A stretch of 64,000 nt of DNA from Zygaena filipendulae (lineage: Eukaryota > Arthropoda > Insecta > Lepidoptera > Zygaenidae): NCBI GenBank assembly GCA_907165275.2, contig OU015655.1, positions 14,334,501-14,398,500 of the forward strand, in the 5' to 3' direction. Positions 37,501 to 52,500 of this stretch are shown here, in pieces. Below the pieces are notes generated by a model that searched no databases, had not been told where the DNA came from, and saw only the letters and a list, made by a program, of their open reading frames with translations. Every line of letters begins with the position of its first letter. Within the stretch, counting starts at the first letter, position 1. The translations under genes were made by a program, and so were the position numbers.

Positions 37501-40500
37501 TTTTATTGAAAAGCATAACTTTGGACAAAAATATAAAAATGGCTCATAATAATGATATCTCCTATCTATACTATAATAAAAGAGTAGAATCCGCGATTCA
37601 GTATATTGAATATTTAAAAAAAAAATTGACAGGGGTGATAAAAGAAGAGTAACCAACTTTAAAAAAAGAGTTTTTAGAATTCTTTTCTGTCTGTTTGTCT
37701 GTTCGCGATAATCTCCGAATCTACTGAACGGCGTGTCATGCGGTTTTCACAGGTGGATAAAGCTTAACCTGGAGCTACATATAGGCATTGTTTCATTCAA
37801 ATCGGATGTCGGGAAAAAAAGTTGCTACATAAAAACTATTCACGCGGATGAAACCGCGGGGCACAGCTAGTTAAAAATAAAGCTGCTGGAAACTTTACAT
37901 ATCGAAGCAGAATATCAGATGAAATTAAACGTTACTAATATTGGTTGTAATATCAATATTTATTTTTTCCTCTTCTGAATATAATTATATTGATATAATC
38001 TTAATATATATAAAGCACGTGTCACGTTGTTTGTCCGCGATGGACTCCGAAACTACTGAACGGATTTTGATAAAATTTTGTAACCATTTATAATATGGTC
38101 CGACTTAAAAGATAGGATAGTTTTTATCCCGGAATTCCTGCGGGAACTCCGGAATTAATGCGGGGAACAGCTAATCACCGTAAACTATTGACAGGGGTAC
38201 AATTTTTTTCCTGGAATTCCCGCGGGAACTCCGAAATTACTGCGGATGAAATCGCGGGGGACAGCTAGTATCAATATATATTTAGAAGCCCTAGATTCCA
38301 TGGTCGGTGGTGGCGGACTTTTTACCATGAACATAGAGATTTGTTTTTTAGTATATAGGCGACAAGTGTACGTATACTCTACAAGCGAGATAAAGCTCTA
38401 TGTGGGATCAAACAGATCTGTGTGTTGCGGAATGTTTATATTGTTAAGCTATGTTATGTTCAAGCCTCCGGAAAGGTACGCGTAGTATGGACCCTCACTA
38501 GCCACGATCTTTGCCTTGTCCACATATTCTTTCACGTGTTATGTGCCCGGGAGTTGCTATTGCGACCGGTGTTTGGCTTCTCCGTATCCCTATCCGGTAC
38601 CTTAATACGTCCTCCTTATACGACCTTTTGACAAATCATCTCACATTATCTCGATACACTTCCTTCGTAACTACATTCATCCATCCTTTCCAAATGACCG
38701 GGCTGATTTCGTTATCTGTATCAATATCGAATATTGAATATTATTATTTACAATCCACGCCATGCGATTGATTGTCTGCTTCTTCATAAAACATTTTACG
38801 TCAATATTACATTTTCCAATCTTCACCAATGTAATAAAGTTTAAAATTGCACGTTATAACTTTTACTCACTTTTATCATAGCGCTCTGCACAGTCATCTC
38901 GACGACTTGAAGAGTGAAATTATGACGGTGGCCTTCTTCGTTGAATGAAATGTTTCCTGTTAAGCCTTCAATATCGGTCTGAAATGCAATAAACATCTTT
39001 GGTACCAAATATTATCTGGAAACCTGAAGCGACGGTTGTACCGAAGTCAATAAACCGAACCGAACCGACTGGCGCATTAAACTATGGACAAATAGTTATT
39101 AGGTTTAGCAGAGTTGAATAGTTACGAGTATGAATTCCTACTATTTTGCTCCAAATGCTTTGCTTATTTCAACTAGGTCTCTACTATCTTTGTAATTAAG
39201 CATACCTAACGCGTTTTTGTTAGATATGATTATTGGATCATCCCATTTTAAATAGATTTGTTTTTTGATAGAAAATTATTAAACGCAAAATAAATGACAC
39301 GGGTTGGAAGTTTACGGGGTAAATTATTTTTAAATGATTTCCAGATTAGCTCCTATTTGAAGTTTCAAATATTTTCAAATAAACTTGACCGAATATTAAT
39401 AAGCTAGCTTATAGCTTTTAATAAAATATTAATAAACAAAGAAACAGTTGACGTAAAAAATAAATATCGCGCCTTCGTTCAGAAAATAGCAACATTTGAC
39501 GGAATATTCTTAGGTATACCTACTATACCTATCCAAAAAATAATTTAAATTATATTGTTTTTATAAGTTAGGCTTTGCGAAATTTTATCCATGGCCGTTA
39601 AATATCATAAATTAAAAAAAGGCCATGTAACTGCGTTTATTAGATGCTATGTCAGCTTCCATTTAATAAGACGTGGATTCTAGATTGTTTCAACTTACCT
39701 TTTTGAGCTTACCTTTTTGATCAATCTCGAAATCTTATCACCGTGTTCGAACGGAACTACCCAGCTCTTGCCCGGGTTGCAGTCTATGACCTTGGTGGAG
39801 TTGGCTTGCCCCGCGGCTCTGCGCAGGGCGTTTCTGAAAGCCTCGGGTTTCTTCCTCCACAGCCTACTAAGAGCGTCTATCAACACTTGAACGCCATCGT
39901 ACATGAGAGCAGCTTGCGCCTGGTGTGTACAAAATACATAGTTTTAAAATTGCCTTTAAAATATGAATTTTATTAGCATGCTTTTAATATAATATGATAA
40001 ACATTTGTGATTGATCAAAAGATTTACTATTTCTTGGTTATATTTTTTATTTATTGTGGTAAATAATGAATTTTAATTCAAAAGTGTTGCCTATTCCTGT
40101 TTTACTTCTTGGTTACCCTTATTTCTTAATTATTTAGGTACCTAAATTTTCAATATAAAGTTCAAAATAAATGCACCTTTGATTTCATAGAATTTAAAAA
40201 AATAAGAATGCAGTTATCAAGTATTTGTTGAAAAGTTGCCTAAATGTAGGTACGTAAGTTATAGAACATAATGTACGTTATACCTACTTGTTCCTTAAAA
40301 GTTACAACGACGTTACGCATTCATGTCTTTTGTAAGACTCAATTATGCACAACGATGAGTCGTATAACTTATAGCATCTACATAATCGTTCCCATCCTAT
40401 TCACCAAGTATTAAATTCGCTCGAACACTTCGCCGCATCACAATGCTCTCGTTTTCACCATAAGCTTAAGGACGTGTACATTCGAAAAGCTGATGGTTTT

Positions 40501-43500
40501 GCACTACATTACAATGCCAATTAGAGAGATGGGGTGGAACGGGGGCTTAACATCATTTAAACGCGTCAAGGCGGCTTACACATGCGGAAGATACCACCTC
40601 CCAAAGTACAGGTTTAACTAGTTTGGGAGATGGGGTTACCTACAAAGTTCATATTGTTATTTGCAATAAGGTTTCATTATATTACTAGCTGTCCCGCGCA
40701 GTTTTACCCGCGATAGTTTCGGAGTTCCCGCGGAATCATTCCATACAAACTTTGCCCCCTTTTTCACCCCCTTAGGGGTAGAATTTTCAAAAATTCCGTC
40801 TAGTTTTTTATCGGATAACTACGTCATACAAAGAACACACCCTCTAAATTTCAGGTCTCTACGATCAGTGGCTTGGGCTGTGCGTTGATCCGTCAGTCAG
40901 TCATTCAGGACAAAGCATTTTATAAAAACTACATATAAATATTTAGTATTTTAGTTTTAAGAACTATGTAGCTTTGTCTTTATGGTCGTATCTCAACATC
41001 CGACAAAACTAGCTTTTCATGTCCAGTATTAGAGATTATTTTATCATAAATGCACTTGCAAAAAAAAAAACAATGTGACTTTTTTATTGCAAATGCCCAA
41101 ATGTTTGTTTGTTTGAACATTGTTTGTAGTGAACGTGAAGTAATTTTTTATATTTTGATTTAACTTTATAAATGAAATCATTTGAAAATGACTCGATTAG
41201 TAGTGTATATACTTAAACTTCTTTTATTTATACATAATTAATTGTATTTATTTAGAAGAACGTCGGGCACTCTTAGCACATGCCTGCCGACGTGACTTCG
41301 ACTGCTATGTTGTAATTCGCGGGTGATCATATAGAATAATAAATAATTTATGCAGGATACGTACCCACTGAGGGTTTCATTGCGGTGTGTGAGTTAGTGA
41401 TAATATACATAAACAAGTTATTGCCTTGTTGGGAGGTACAGTCGGCGGCGCTTGTGTCAGAGGCAGCATCCTCAAATATTATGTAAAATACCTACATATA
41501 AAAAAATTGAAGTGTTTGGTTGTATTTCCAAGTCAATAACTTTGACTAAATCTATGAAACTATTACGGTAATTAGGTATATAAAAAAATAAAAAATAAAA
41601 ATTCTCTGTTTATCTGTCTGTTATTTCCTGTTAATCTTTGAAACGGCTGGATCGATTTTAACGGGACTTTCTCTGGCAGATATCTGATGTTATAAGGAGT
41701 AACTTGGGCTACTTTTAGTTTAGAAAAAAATCTGCGGGAATTTCGAAACTCACGCGGGTGATGGAATCGTTAAAAGACAGCGCTGCTGAATTTCTTGTCA
41801 GTTCTTCTCAACAGAGGACGTATTCCGAACTGACGGTAATTTATAGTTCTAGGAACCTGCTGATGATTACAAGTGATTGTAACAACCAATCCTAAGTAAT
41901 AAATAGCTTTTGAATTTTTGAATTTTGGGCACAGCGTGAAAGTGCATCCCCATTCCAGGTCGGCAACGCACCTGCATGCCTTCTGGTGTTGCAGATGTCT
42001 ATGAGCGGTGGTAATTACTTACCATCAGGTGTACCACTTGCCCGTTTGCCCCCTATGACATAAAAAAAAAGTGACACCGTTGGATATGAGTGTATTGTAG
42101 GTTCCTACGTGTTCTGATATCCTTATCATTATAAATATGCAAATGAGAATTTATTTGTTTGTTTGTTTGTTACGTTTTCATGCTTTAATTACTAAGCCGA
42201 TCACCATAAAATTTTTCGTACACATTGTTAAAGGTAAAGAGAAGCACATAGGATCCTTTTGATTCTAGAATTCCCGCGGAAACTCCTAAATTACCGCGGG
42301 TTAATCCGCCGGGAATAGCTAGTATAAGATCGGCCGTCCAGTCGCAATTTAATTTTTAATCTAGGACCACCGACGAAACAAGAAAGAACACAGTACCTAC
42401 CTATTTCTCTAAAAGCTGTTGTTATTTGGTTTTGAATTTTAATGGTGGAAATTTTCCCCACTTCGGAACCCTTGACTGTGAATGGTACGATAACTGCGAC
42501 ACAAGCTTAGCCGGTACCTATTTAGGCCTTTTGCACATTACAAGAATTTTTCTTATTTTTTCTAAGAAATGTCTTATAGGATATCCAGTTGCTTAGATTG
42601 TTATATGGGACCGTACATATCACAAGAAATGTCGGATAAGACACGCGCATAGTTTTGTCGGATGCATGTAAGACACAAGAAATTTTTTTATAATGTGCGA
42701 AAGGTCTTAGTGTTGCTCAATTTTTGCTTAGACAGTTTTATTTTAACGACAACGCATTAAAAAGTTCTAGGTTCTAGCAAGTCTTTATTTTAGTCTAACA
42801 ATTTTATTCGTTTCACAATTATCCCAATTTGTTTTTATTATGTATGATGTCAATATGACCTTTAGCCTTTATGAATTTTATAAAGTTCCCTCATAGAAAA
42901 GCTATGATTGTCTCGAGAAAACGAGTTGCTTTTCTCATAGCAGGCAGCCTAGCCGCCATTTACAAAAACGACTTAAACCAACTAAGATTATCAGTATAAG
43001 CTTGGTGTGTACATATATATGATATTATTAATCCTGACAAACATTTGCTTAATATAGCTCTGCGTGAATATATAATACAATACGCTTTACTAATTACATC
43101 AATTAAACTAACACCTCAACTCAATAAATCACACGTGTTCCAATCAACCTCGGATTAGATTTGGCGACGACACTCGTGTAATTTGTACGTCAAATAGATG
43201 TGTTTCGACTCTGTCAGTCTCCATTTAGAAAATAAGTGAGTGTCGGCTTGCGAAATTCAACAAATTTACGATTTCAATCAAAATTATTTCGAAGAGCTAA
43301 AATTAAACCTTCTAGGAGATCTATGTATTTTAGAATGTCAAAGAATGTCAAATCACAGGTAACGTGATATTAAGAAATCTAATTTTCACTTCTTAACTTA
43401 GAACCTTTTTTAAATAATTTATTGCTTAAAAATAAATTGTTGCCGAGGTACGTATAATTGCCATCTGATTTTGACAATATATTTAATTATTTGGTCAACC

Positions 43501-46500
43501 CAATGGCATTATATGTATTCAAGGAGGGTAACCCTTCTCATCATCATCATCATCTTCGATTTAATATGTTTATTATTCAAACAACCTACCCAACCAATCA
43601 TAGCCTAGCCCAAACTACTGAAACTAAGGTCCTTTTATTGCTGCCTACGTAATGATTCACTAAGAAAGGATTTATCCAAATTTAGCTACAAGAGGATGAA
43701 AAGTGAATTTTTGTATGAAGGGAGTAATAGTTTTAGAATATGTTTTATACCTTCCATGAAGGTACATTTAATTATATGACATTAGATAATGTATCAAAAA
43801 TGCGGCTTACAGCGCATGCAAAATAATTTCATAGTTGATGGAACAAACTTACTAGGTACGTTCCACCGCGAACGCAACTTCGTAATATTCTACTGAACTT
43901 CAATTGTTTTTGTGCTCAAACTTCGAATGGAATTTTAAATCAAACTTTTTGTAAACTGTACTACATCTTCGGCTAAAAGTAAGTTGGTACATACTTACTA
44001 CAGGATAGTATGTCGACGTTACTCACGGATATGGTGCCTTTGAACCGGGGGTCCATTCTACGCAAACCGTCCATGAAATCGCGCACAATCCTCCTCGAGT
44101 GGTCCACGATCCGGAACCCGGTTATATTGACTGCACCGTACTCCGTTACTTCGTCCTCCCAATGGTCATCCATAACCTGTTAATAGAAATGCCTTTAAGC
44201 TCTCCATTGTTTCCGTTTGTCATCCGGCGAGCAACTGTTGCAAAAATGTTGCAGTCTTAAATAAGTGTATTGTAAAATTCCATTTGCCCGATTTTAAAAT
44301 AAAAATCTTCCTTTATTGAATGAAGTCATCAGAAATAAATTTAAGTATAGTTTATACTTTTTATATAAACACTTCCAAATTATTTAAATAAAAAAAAAAA
44401 CAAAATCACAAAATTCACTTTTTAACGGCTCAAAAGCAAAGCGTAAAGTTGACACAAATATCTTTTGCTATTTTTGTTTGGTTTTTTTAAATATATATTT
44501 ATAAAAAACTTGAAAGCACACCCTTAGATGCCCCCCGAAATGTCTATCTAAGTTCCTATGGTTTACGTCGAATAACCTTCATGGTTCACACCGAAGTAGT
44601 AAATTTTCAACTCTCAATAGACACCGAAGAGTACGATGAAAAAAAACAATTAAAGATAAATTAGTCAAAGATTTTTATTCAAAGTTGACTTTCAGCAAGT
44701 GCGACCCTTTATGAAATCAACAAAATTACAATAATTATAGCAGCTTCTAAAAACTTTAAATATACATATATATATTAAGCTATTAAATATTTGCCACTGC
44801 AAAAACAACGTGCTAATAGAAGTTTTGATTTCGTACCATCAAAGAGTTACGATAATTAATATTCGAAAGGTTTTCATTTATTTATGTTTTCATCTCGCCA
44901 AAACTTTTTTCGTCATCGAAGTCTCAGTAAATAAGTTCAAAAGTCCCAGTCAGTAAGTACAAAAGTGACAATCAACAAGTTCAAAACTCACCAGCCCGCT
45001 CAGCATGTAGTGGTAGGTCCTCCTCCCCAGCTGCACTTTCCTCACGTGCTCAACGAGTATGCTCTTGGCATTTTTAGCGTTGCAATCCAATACAATCCTT
45101 TTGGACCCCCAGCGGTCGTGTTGTTCCAACGCCAACAAGAATCCCATTGCATCAGATGCGTTATTAATTCTCTTCACTATCGTTATACGGAACGCGTTGC
45201 TCCCGGGCTGCATAGATTGGTATAGCTGTTGTAACCGAAGCAAGCCTAGTTGGAAACGAAATAAAAAAAAGGTTACAACACGTTTATGTACCGCCGTTGA
45301 TTGCATCGCGATAAAGCAATAGTCCAGTTTCGCTCCGACACGAGTGAGTGTTTATCTGATTTCGTCTCGATTGTAACTTGGAAACGTTTTAAGCTTTCTA
45401 AGCTCGGTGGAAATTCAAAATTTTTATGTTTATTTTGTTGTTACAAATCATAATCGAAATATTTATTTCTGAAATCTTTACTGGTTTGTAGTCAAAACTC
45501 TATTTTATTCATGTATAATAATTCTATAAAGCGAAAGTATGTATGTATGGATGGATGGATGGATGGATGGATGGGTGGATGTTTGTTACACTTTCACGCA
45601 AAAACTACTGGATGGATTTAAATGAAACTTTACAATAATATAGCTTATAAATCAGATTAACACGTAGGGTACTTTTTATTCTGGAATTCCTGCGAGAACT
45701 CTGAAATTAACGCGGGTGAAACCGCGGGGCACAACTAGTTATACATAAATTTAAACAGTAATTTCAAATGGCGGCTTTCATACAAACTTTTTCAGTAAAT
45801 CCAATAATGTGAAGAACAAAAAAATCTTAGTAAATCAGATTTATATCACCCTACAACAAAATACATAGGTATTGTAAAACAGCCATATAGAAGCTAAAAT
45901 AACTTAATCTAAGTTCGCTCTAACGTAAACTCTATTTCGATTTTCCATTATAATAGACATTCGAACAGCCCGAAGTATTTGTATGCCGATCTATTTTCCC
46001 AGTTCCCCCAAACCGATTCGAGTCCGCGCGAATTTTATCGAATTAAACGCCCCATATAAAACAAGCGAAACGAAAAAGGGACAAGGCGTGCTCGGAGGAG
46101 AGAGAAAAAGCTCGCACTGCGTGAGAGGGCGGGCCGGGGCCGGGGCCGGGGCCGGGGCCAGGGTGCGAGCGCGATATTATATCTAATGAAACGGATGAAA
46201 ACACGATACACGTTTTTGTTCGCGAGCGTTCGTTGCGTGATAAAGGTATCTACACGGTGTGAGTATGTACGTTATCGACGGTGGTATATAACGGCCTACG
46301 GAGTTAAAATATTATGACATTAGAAGCTTTGATAAAAATAAATTCATTGGTGTTTCACACACTTTCCACACCAAATGCATAATGATTATTATGATTCTCA
46401 ACAATGCTGAAAATTTATTCAGGCCGCTTTTCACTGAATATTTAATCACTATATTACCAAATGTAATATGAAAGAAAATGATAAAAATAATGATTTCATC

Positions 46501-49500
46501 CATCTTCCAGAAAGTTCGCTACTATTAACAACAACCAAAATGTAATATTATGTTGTAATATTATGTTACCCATATTTGCTTACCTAATTTTTAAGGTTCC
46601 ATACCCAAAGGGTAAAACGGAACCATATTACTAAGATATCGCTGTCCGTGCGTCCGTCCGTCTGTACATCTGTCACCAGACTGTATCTCATGAACCGTGA
46701 TTGTTAGACAGTTAAAATTTTCACAGATGATGTATTTATATTGCCGCTATAACAACAAATACTAAAAAATTTAATAAAATAAATATTTAAGGCGGGCTCC
46801 CACACAACAGACATGTTTTATGGATAATAGTACAGAACCCTTCGAGCGCGAGTTTGACTTGTTCTTGGCCGATTATTACATTCATCTATATTCTTTTTTA
46901 AATATAAAAGGGTAAAGTTTGTGAATTTTGATTTTATAATGTTGTAGGGGGTAATCTCTGGATCTGCTGCACTGATTTTGAAAATTCTTTCACTTATAGG
47001 AAGGTAGTCTTGAGTAACATACTTTTTATCGAAATTGCTGCAGATGAAACCGCGGGGGGCAGCTAGTTTGTTATAAGGGCGGATTATTACACCCATGATT
47101 CTACCTGTATTTGCGTCTGTATAATAAAAAAGGCCGCATGAACCACTGTTAGAATAAACCCACCATATCCCAATTCGACTCGTCGAACGCACTTGACGAT
47201 TTCGTCCAAAAACAATGTTTAGATAAGATTAGAACAGACGTAGAGGCAAGTACATATAAAGTCTCACCGTTTGGTCCACAAACAGAAAACAAAATAGTTA
47301 CGGTCTGTTGTGTTAGGAGATAAATGTGCGGGGAACGTTGCGGTGAAAGTTTCAGCGCCAGCCGGGGTTTCTACTGTCTATGGCACGTGCCGTCTCAACG
47401 CACGGTCTCTGAGGTTTCCTGGTGTCGTCGGCCCATTAATGGCTGACAGACGGTCGCGGGGCGAGGGGCGAGGGTCGAGGGGCGAGGGGAGAGGGGTGAG
47501 GAGCGGGGGGCGAGGGGCGAGGGGCTAGGTATCGCATCAATTATGAACTCGTCGAATGTCCATTGAGCAGCAACCTTTCTCGACACATCCTCGGCTGTCT
47601 CTCATATCAATCCCCAAATCTAACCCCAATACTTTCCGCCATCGCGCCATCAAATATTTACATACCCTATGCAAGTATAGAGATTGGTTTCCTTTATCGT
47701 GTTGAGATTATATTGAAAATCGATTCGGTTTTGAGTCGATATGCAATTTACAAAAATTGTGTATCGTCTCAAAATCGAATCGATTGTGTTATTCATTCAT
47801 AAATTCATCATTTACACCATGTCAAATGAAATACATTATTGATGTATACATTTAAGGAAATTAAAATTAAAAATATAGGATAGAAATACAAAATAATCTT
47901 TAAGTTTAAATAAAACTTAAGCCAAAAAAAATTATCGAATGCTTGACTATATTTCTTGTTGTTGAAATAGATTTTTTTTACTTTGAAATATAACTCAATC
48001 TTAAATAATTAAGATAGAAAACAATACGCCCCAATTCTGCTGGAATTCCTATGTTGAATAAGATGCGAACTTAACTATTAGCGAAATGTCAATTAAGGTT
48101 ATTACTGGCAGTAAGTAGGTAGTTGAAAAGCGACGATTATTTTAAGAGGTGTTGGTTACCCAACTTCTCACTTGAATAAGGTGCATTAACACAGTTTTGT
48201 TTCATTTCGTCTTCTATTTCAGCAATGGTTTGAGCGAGTACCGCTTTAAAATATAGAACAACTAGCTGTCCCCCACGATTTCATCCGCGGTAATTTCGGA
48301 GTTCCCGCGGAGGTTGCGGGAAAAAAGTACTCTATGTCCTTCAGTTCCCGAGGCAATTCCAGGATAAAAACTATCCTAACTTTTAAGTTGGACCATATTA
48401 TAAACGGTTGCAAAATTTTATCAAAATCCGTTCAGTAGTTTCGGAGTCCATCGCGGACAAACAATGTGACACGTGATCCTGGGATAAAAAGTATAGGGTA
48501 CTTTTTATCCCGGGATTCCCTCAGGATCACTGCAGCTTTTTAAAAGTAAAAGAATTTTCAAAGTCGGCTTATTAGATCCAGAGATTACCCCTACAAACTC
48601 ATAATCTCTGGAGTTCCCTCGGAAATTCCGAGATAAAAAGTACTTTATGCCACTCAAGATCACTGTAGCTTCTTATAAGTGAAAGAATTTTCAAAATCGG
48701 TTCAGTAGATCCAGAGATTACCCCCTACAACGTTACAAACTCACAAACTCACAAACTCGCAAACTTTTGCTCTTTATAATATTAGTATAGATGTAGTATA
48801 TACCACGTTTGCTTGGTTTCCACGACATCAGCTTATAGCTTAGTGTGGGATCAAGTAGAACCGTGTATTGTGAAGTGGATTATTATTATGAATACTGTGT
48901 TTATTTTAAAAGCTTTGCAAACCCTTCATCATCAATCATATTGATAATTCTATAATAGGTTGTGTAAGTATATTTTTGTGTTTTGTGTATCCATCGCTCC
49001 ATTTCTTTGCCAATTCCATTTGATTGGATCTTTTTCTTCTTCCCGTTGCCCCACAGCTCTATATTCCAATATCCTTTGCTTATAGGTTACAAATTGGATT
49101 AGAAGACGTGGTCTGGTGTTTTACCGAAATTGACTTTACCAGAAACATTTTATCTTAACGCAACTGGGAAACAAAGCTGTATATTTAATAAATAACATTT
49201 GTCGAATTTCAAGGCATTTGTTAACGGTAATTTTTCTTTTTATTGATCGAATATTACCAATCAAATCTTATTACTGGAATCGTAAACTGAACCAGATATG
49301 TTACGTGTCTGATCACATTTTTTTTATCATAGATTTTAGATTTTTCATCATTTCTTATTTAAATGCTCCCATTAAAGTGAGAATAAGTTCTCAGAGTTGG
49401 CTTGGTGTCCGTGACCTCAACCAACTGGGCCTACGGAAGACCAGCGCTGTGGCTCGCACCCCGAGGCACAGCATCTATGCTGAGTGGGTCCATTTTACGT

Positions 49501-52500
49501 GGGCTACGACTTTTATATATTTTTTATTCTAATAAATTTTTTTGAATTCCTTTTTTTTTCAATTGTTTTGAAGGTTTTTTTTTTTAATATTCTATTTATT
49601 TTTTTGTTATTTTGGTTATATATTTTGTTGTTTTACGTCGTGGTGTATGTGTAAATAAATATATTTCTATTCTATAATATTCTAAAATGAAACTAGTTTT
49701 GTATGAACTGTTTATTTTACGAAGATGGTTATTTAATATTGTTTATAACGATGGAAAAAATGAGGCCAACCCCTACCTATAAGTAAGTACTTTTTTTATT
49801 AAATTTCACGAGTTGAGTGCTTTCTTGCAGTGTCTTGGCCTTTGGCATTTAGGAAGCATACTCATACCCGTGTCGATGATAACAAGGACATTTCAAATAC
49901 CGCGTCACGGAATGTCTACTACAGCTCGACGGTCAGGAATCCAATTTATTTAATTGAGATATACAGAAAAACGTAAAGCTTGGTCACACTCAAGGAAAGC
50001 GTGAATATTATCCGATTATTTGTGGTGTCGGTCTATCCTTGCTGATATTATAAATGCGAAAGTGAGTTTGTTTGTTTGTTACGCTTACACGCCTCAACAC
50101 AATCCTCAACAGCTCAACGGGTCATCATGAAATTTTGCATACACGTTGTCAGGGGTACAGAGAAAGACATACCTAGAGTGCTTTGATCCGGAATTACTGT
50201 GAGAACTGGATGATTCCTTACAATTGGGAATCAACGCTTATTGTAACTATGGTGCATAAATAACGACAATTTTTGAGCTTATGCACTGTAAAACTATTTT
50301 GCTAATTATTATTCAACTACAATTTCTAATAAATTAAAAAAAGTACTTAACGATTTAAAATCAGAAAGTGTTTGTATCCTTGATAGTTCGCGAACAGTTT
50401 TCCGCAACTCTTTCTTCCGTCCTGTCAACGAACTTTGTTTATTTCGTCGCCCGTTTGTGTCTGGAGCGTGGTAAAAGCTTTGCTTTGTCATGTAACGTCA
50501 TTGGTAATTTTTTTGTACCTATTGTCTTTCAAGTCTAAGGTTATACGATGTTAAATATTGTTTAAAAAGGCAAGTATATGTTTACAAATGTTGTTCTTGT
50601 TTTTATTTTATTAATTATTTATTTATTTAACAATTAATGCACACAAGGACAACAAAAAAGGAAAAAAAGTATAAAAAATAAAAAATAAACTACAAATAAC
50701 AAAATATATCGCTTCTTTTATATTTAAAACTTATACGTTATATCTGTAGCTATTCGGCATAAACAATTTTTTTAAACCTTTAACCACGAACCAACAAATG
50801 GGTTGATTCATTCGAATTTGACATCGCGCGCGCCGCTCACTGCTCGTGAAACAATTCGCTCGGTCAATTTTATACATTTCAACGAGCAGCTTGATTCCCA
50901 TCGAGACTTTACATCGGTAACCGATGGCTTTTGACGTCACTTCAGCACGATCTCTTTTGAATTTTAAATCAAATTCACGTCTGCTCGACGGCTCGCCCCG
51001 ATAAAGGGTGATGATGTTACGCTGACAAAACATTTCAGTTTCAGCAATAATATCTTTGTGCTATATAGGTACCTATTATTTATCTGTAGTGCTGTCATTC
51101 GTAGGAGGAGCAAAAGTTTTTTTTTTTTATAAAGACAAGTAGGTGGGACAGATTGTTAGATTATTAAAAAAAAAATATTAATTATTGAAACGCTTTGCCT
51201 TGAAAAACAATAATCCTTAATATTATAAATGCGAAAGTGAGTTTATTTATTTGGTACGCTTTCACCCCTTTAACGGCTCAAACGATCATCATGAAATTAT
51301 ACATACACGTTTTTAGGGGTTACAGAAAAAGAACAACCAAAAATTTCATCGTGATAGGTATGTTTCGTTTCTAACCTTAATGAGTTTAATGAAACAAAAA
51401 ATTAACTATGTATTATAAGAAATTGGCCAAGTACCAGTTGGACTTTGCATATTTAGGGTTCCGTACCAAATGTATAGGTAATAGGTATAAGTGCTGTTTG
51501 TGCGTGCAGGCTTTCCGCCGCCGCCACCCTCATCGCTTCTGTGTTATACGCGTTCAATCGCAAAATAAAGTTGGTTTTAAAAAAGAAAATAGTAGAATTT
51601 CAAAGAAAAACATAGAGTTATCAATAGGTTGCTATTTGTTGGAAAATATACGTAAAAATAAATATTGTCACCAAGTTTTAAGTGCATAGGTCAATGGGAG
51701 TTGGAAAATACTGCGGTACAAAATGTTTAGGTAGAGAAGAAAAATTGCGCTCCCGTTTAGCTATGTATTAGCCCCTCTTAAAATCCTATCATCAATATAC
51801 GAATACTGTACAAATTGGAAGACTTTAGCTTCTACGGTTTGGCTGTAAAACCCGTGTGACAGACGACGGACAAATGGTCACGACGGACAAACGGAGCTCT
51901 ATAATAGTGCTAGCAATATTATAGAGCTCCGTTTGGACCCTTCGGGTACGGAACCCTAAAAAGAGGATTTAGACCGGATTAAGGAAAAATGCGTATAGTA
52001 TTCAATCATGCAAATTATGATAATGCACATGTGTGATAACACAGATGAGGTCACTAACTATACCGCTACTAAAATCAACAAGTCGCACCTAATTTTGTGT
52101 TCGCGACGGATTGACGGCACAACAACGTTATAGGAACGAAATTAATTATGAGAACAGAGTGCTTCCATCATACCCACTCCAATTGGAATACTTTAATAAT
52201 TCCATCAACGTACCGAACTTCATAATTCCATTAATAAAGACATCATATTTGATGTCTTTAGCAAGGGAATTTCTCGGCCGCTATCTGTCTCCTTCCATAG
52301 CGATCTTAGCTACGTTTGTGTCATGTACTCTGCAAATATCACCTTGATTTTTAGATTATACTTACATGGAAGTACTCAGGAATATTTATAAAGACGAACA
52401 GAGTACGTTGAGTTTTTAAAAGCAAACCTATTAAGATATTGAGTCGTTTTTATCATCTCGAAGCTTATGATATTTTTTTTTAACAATTTCAGCAAATTGA

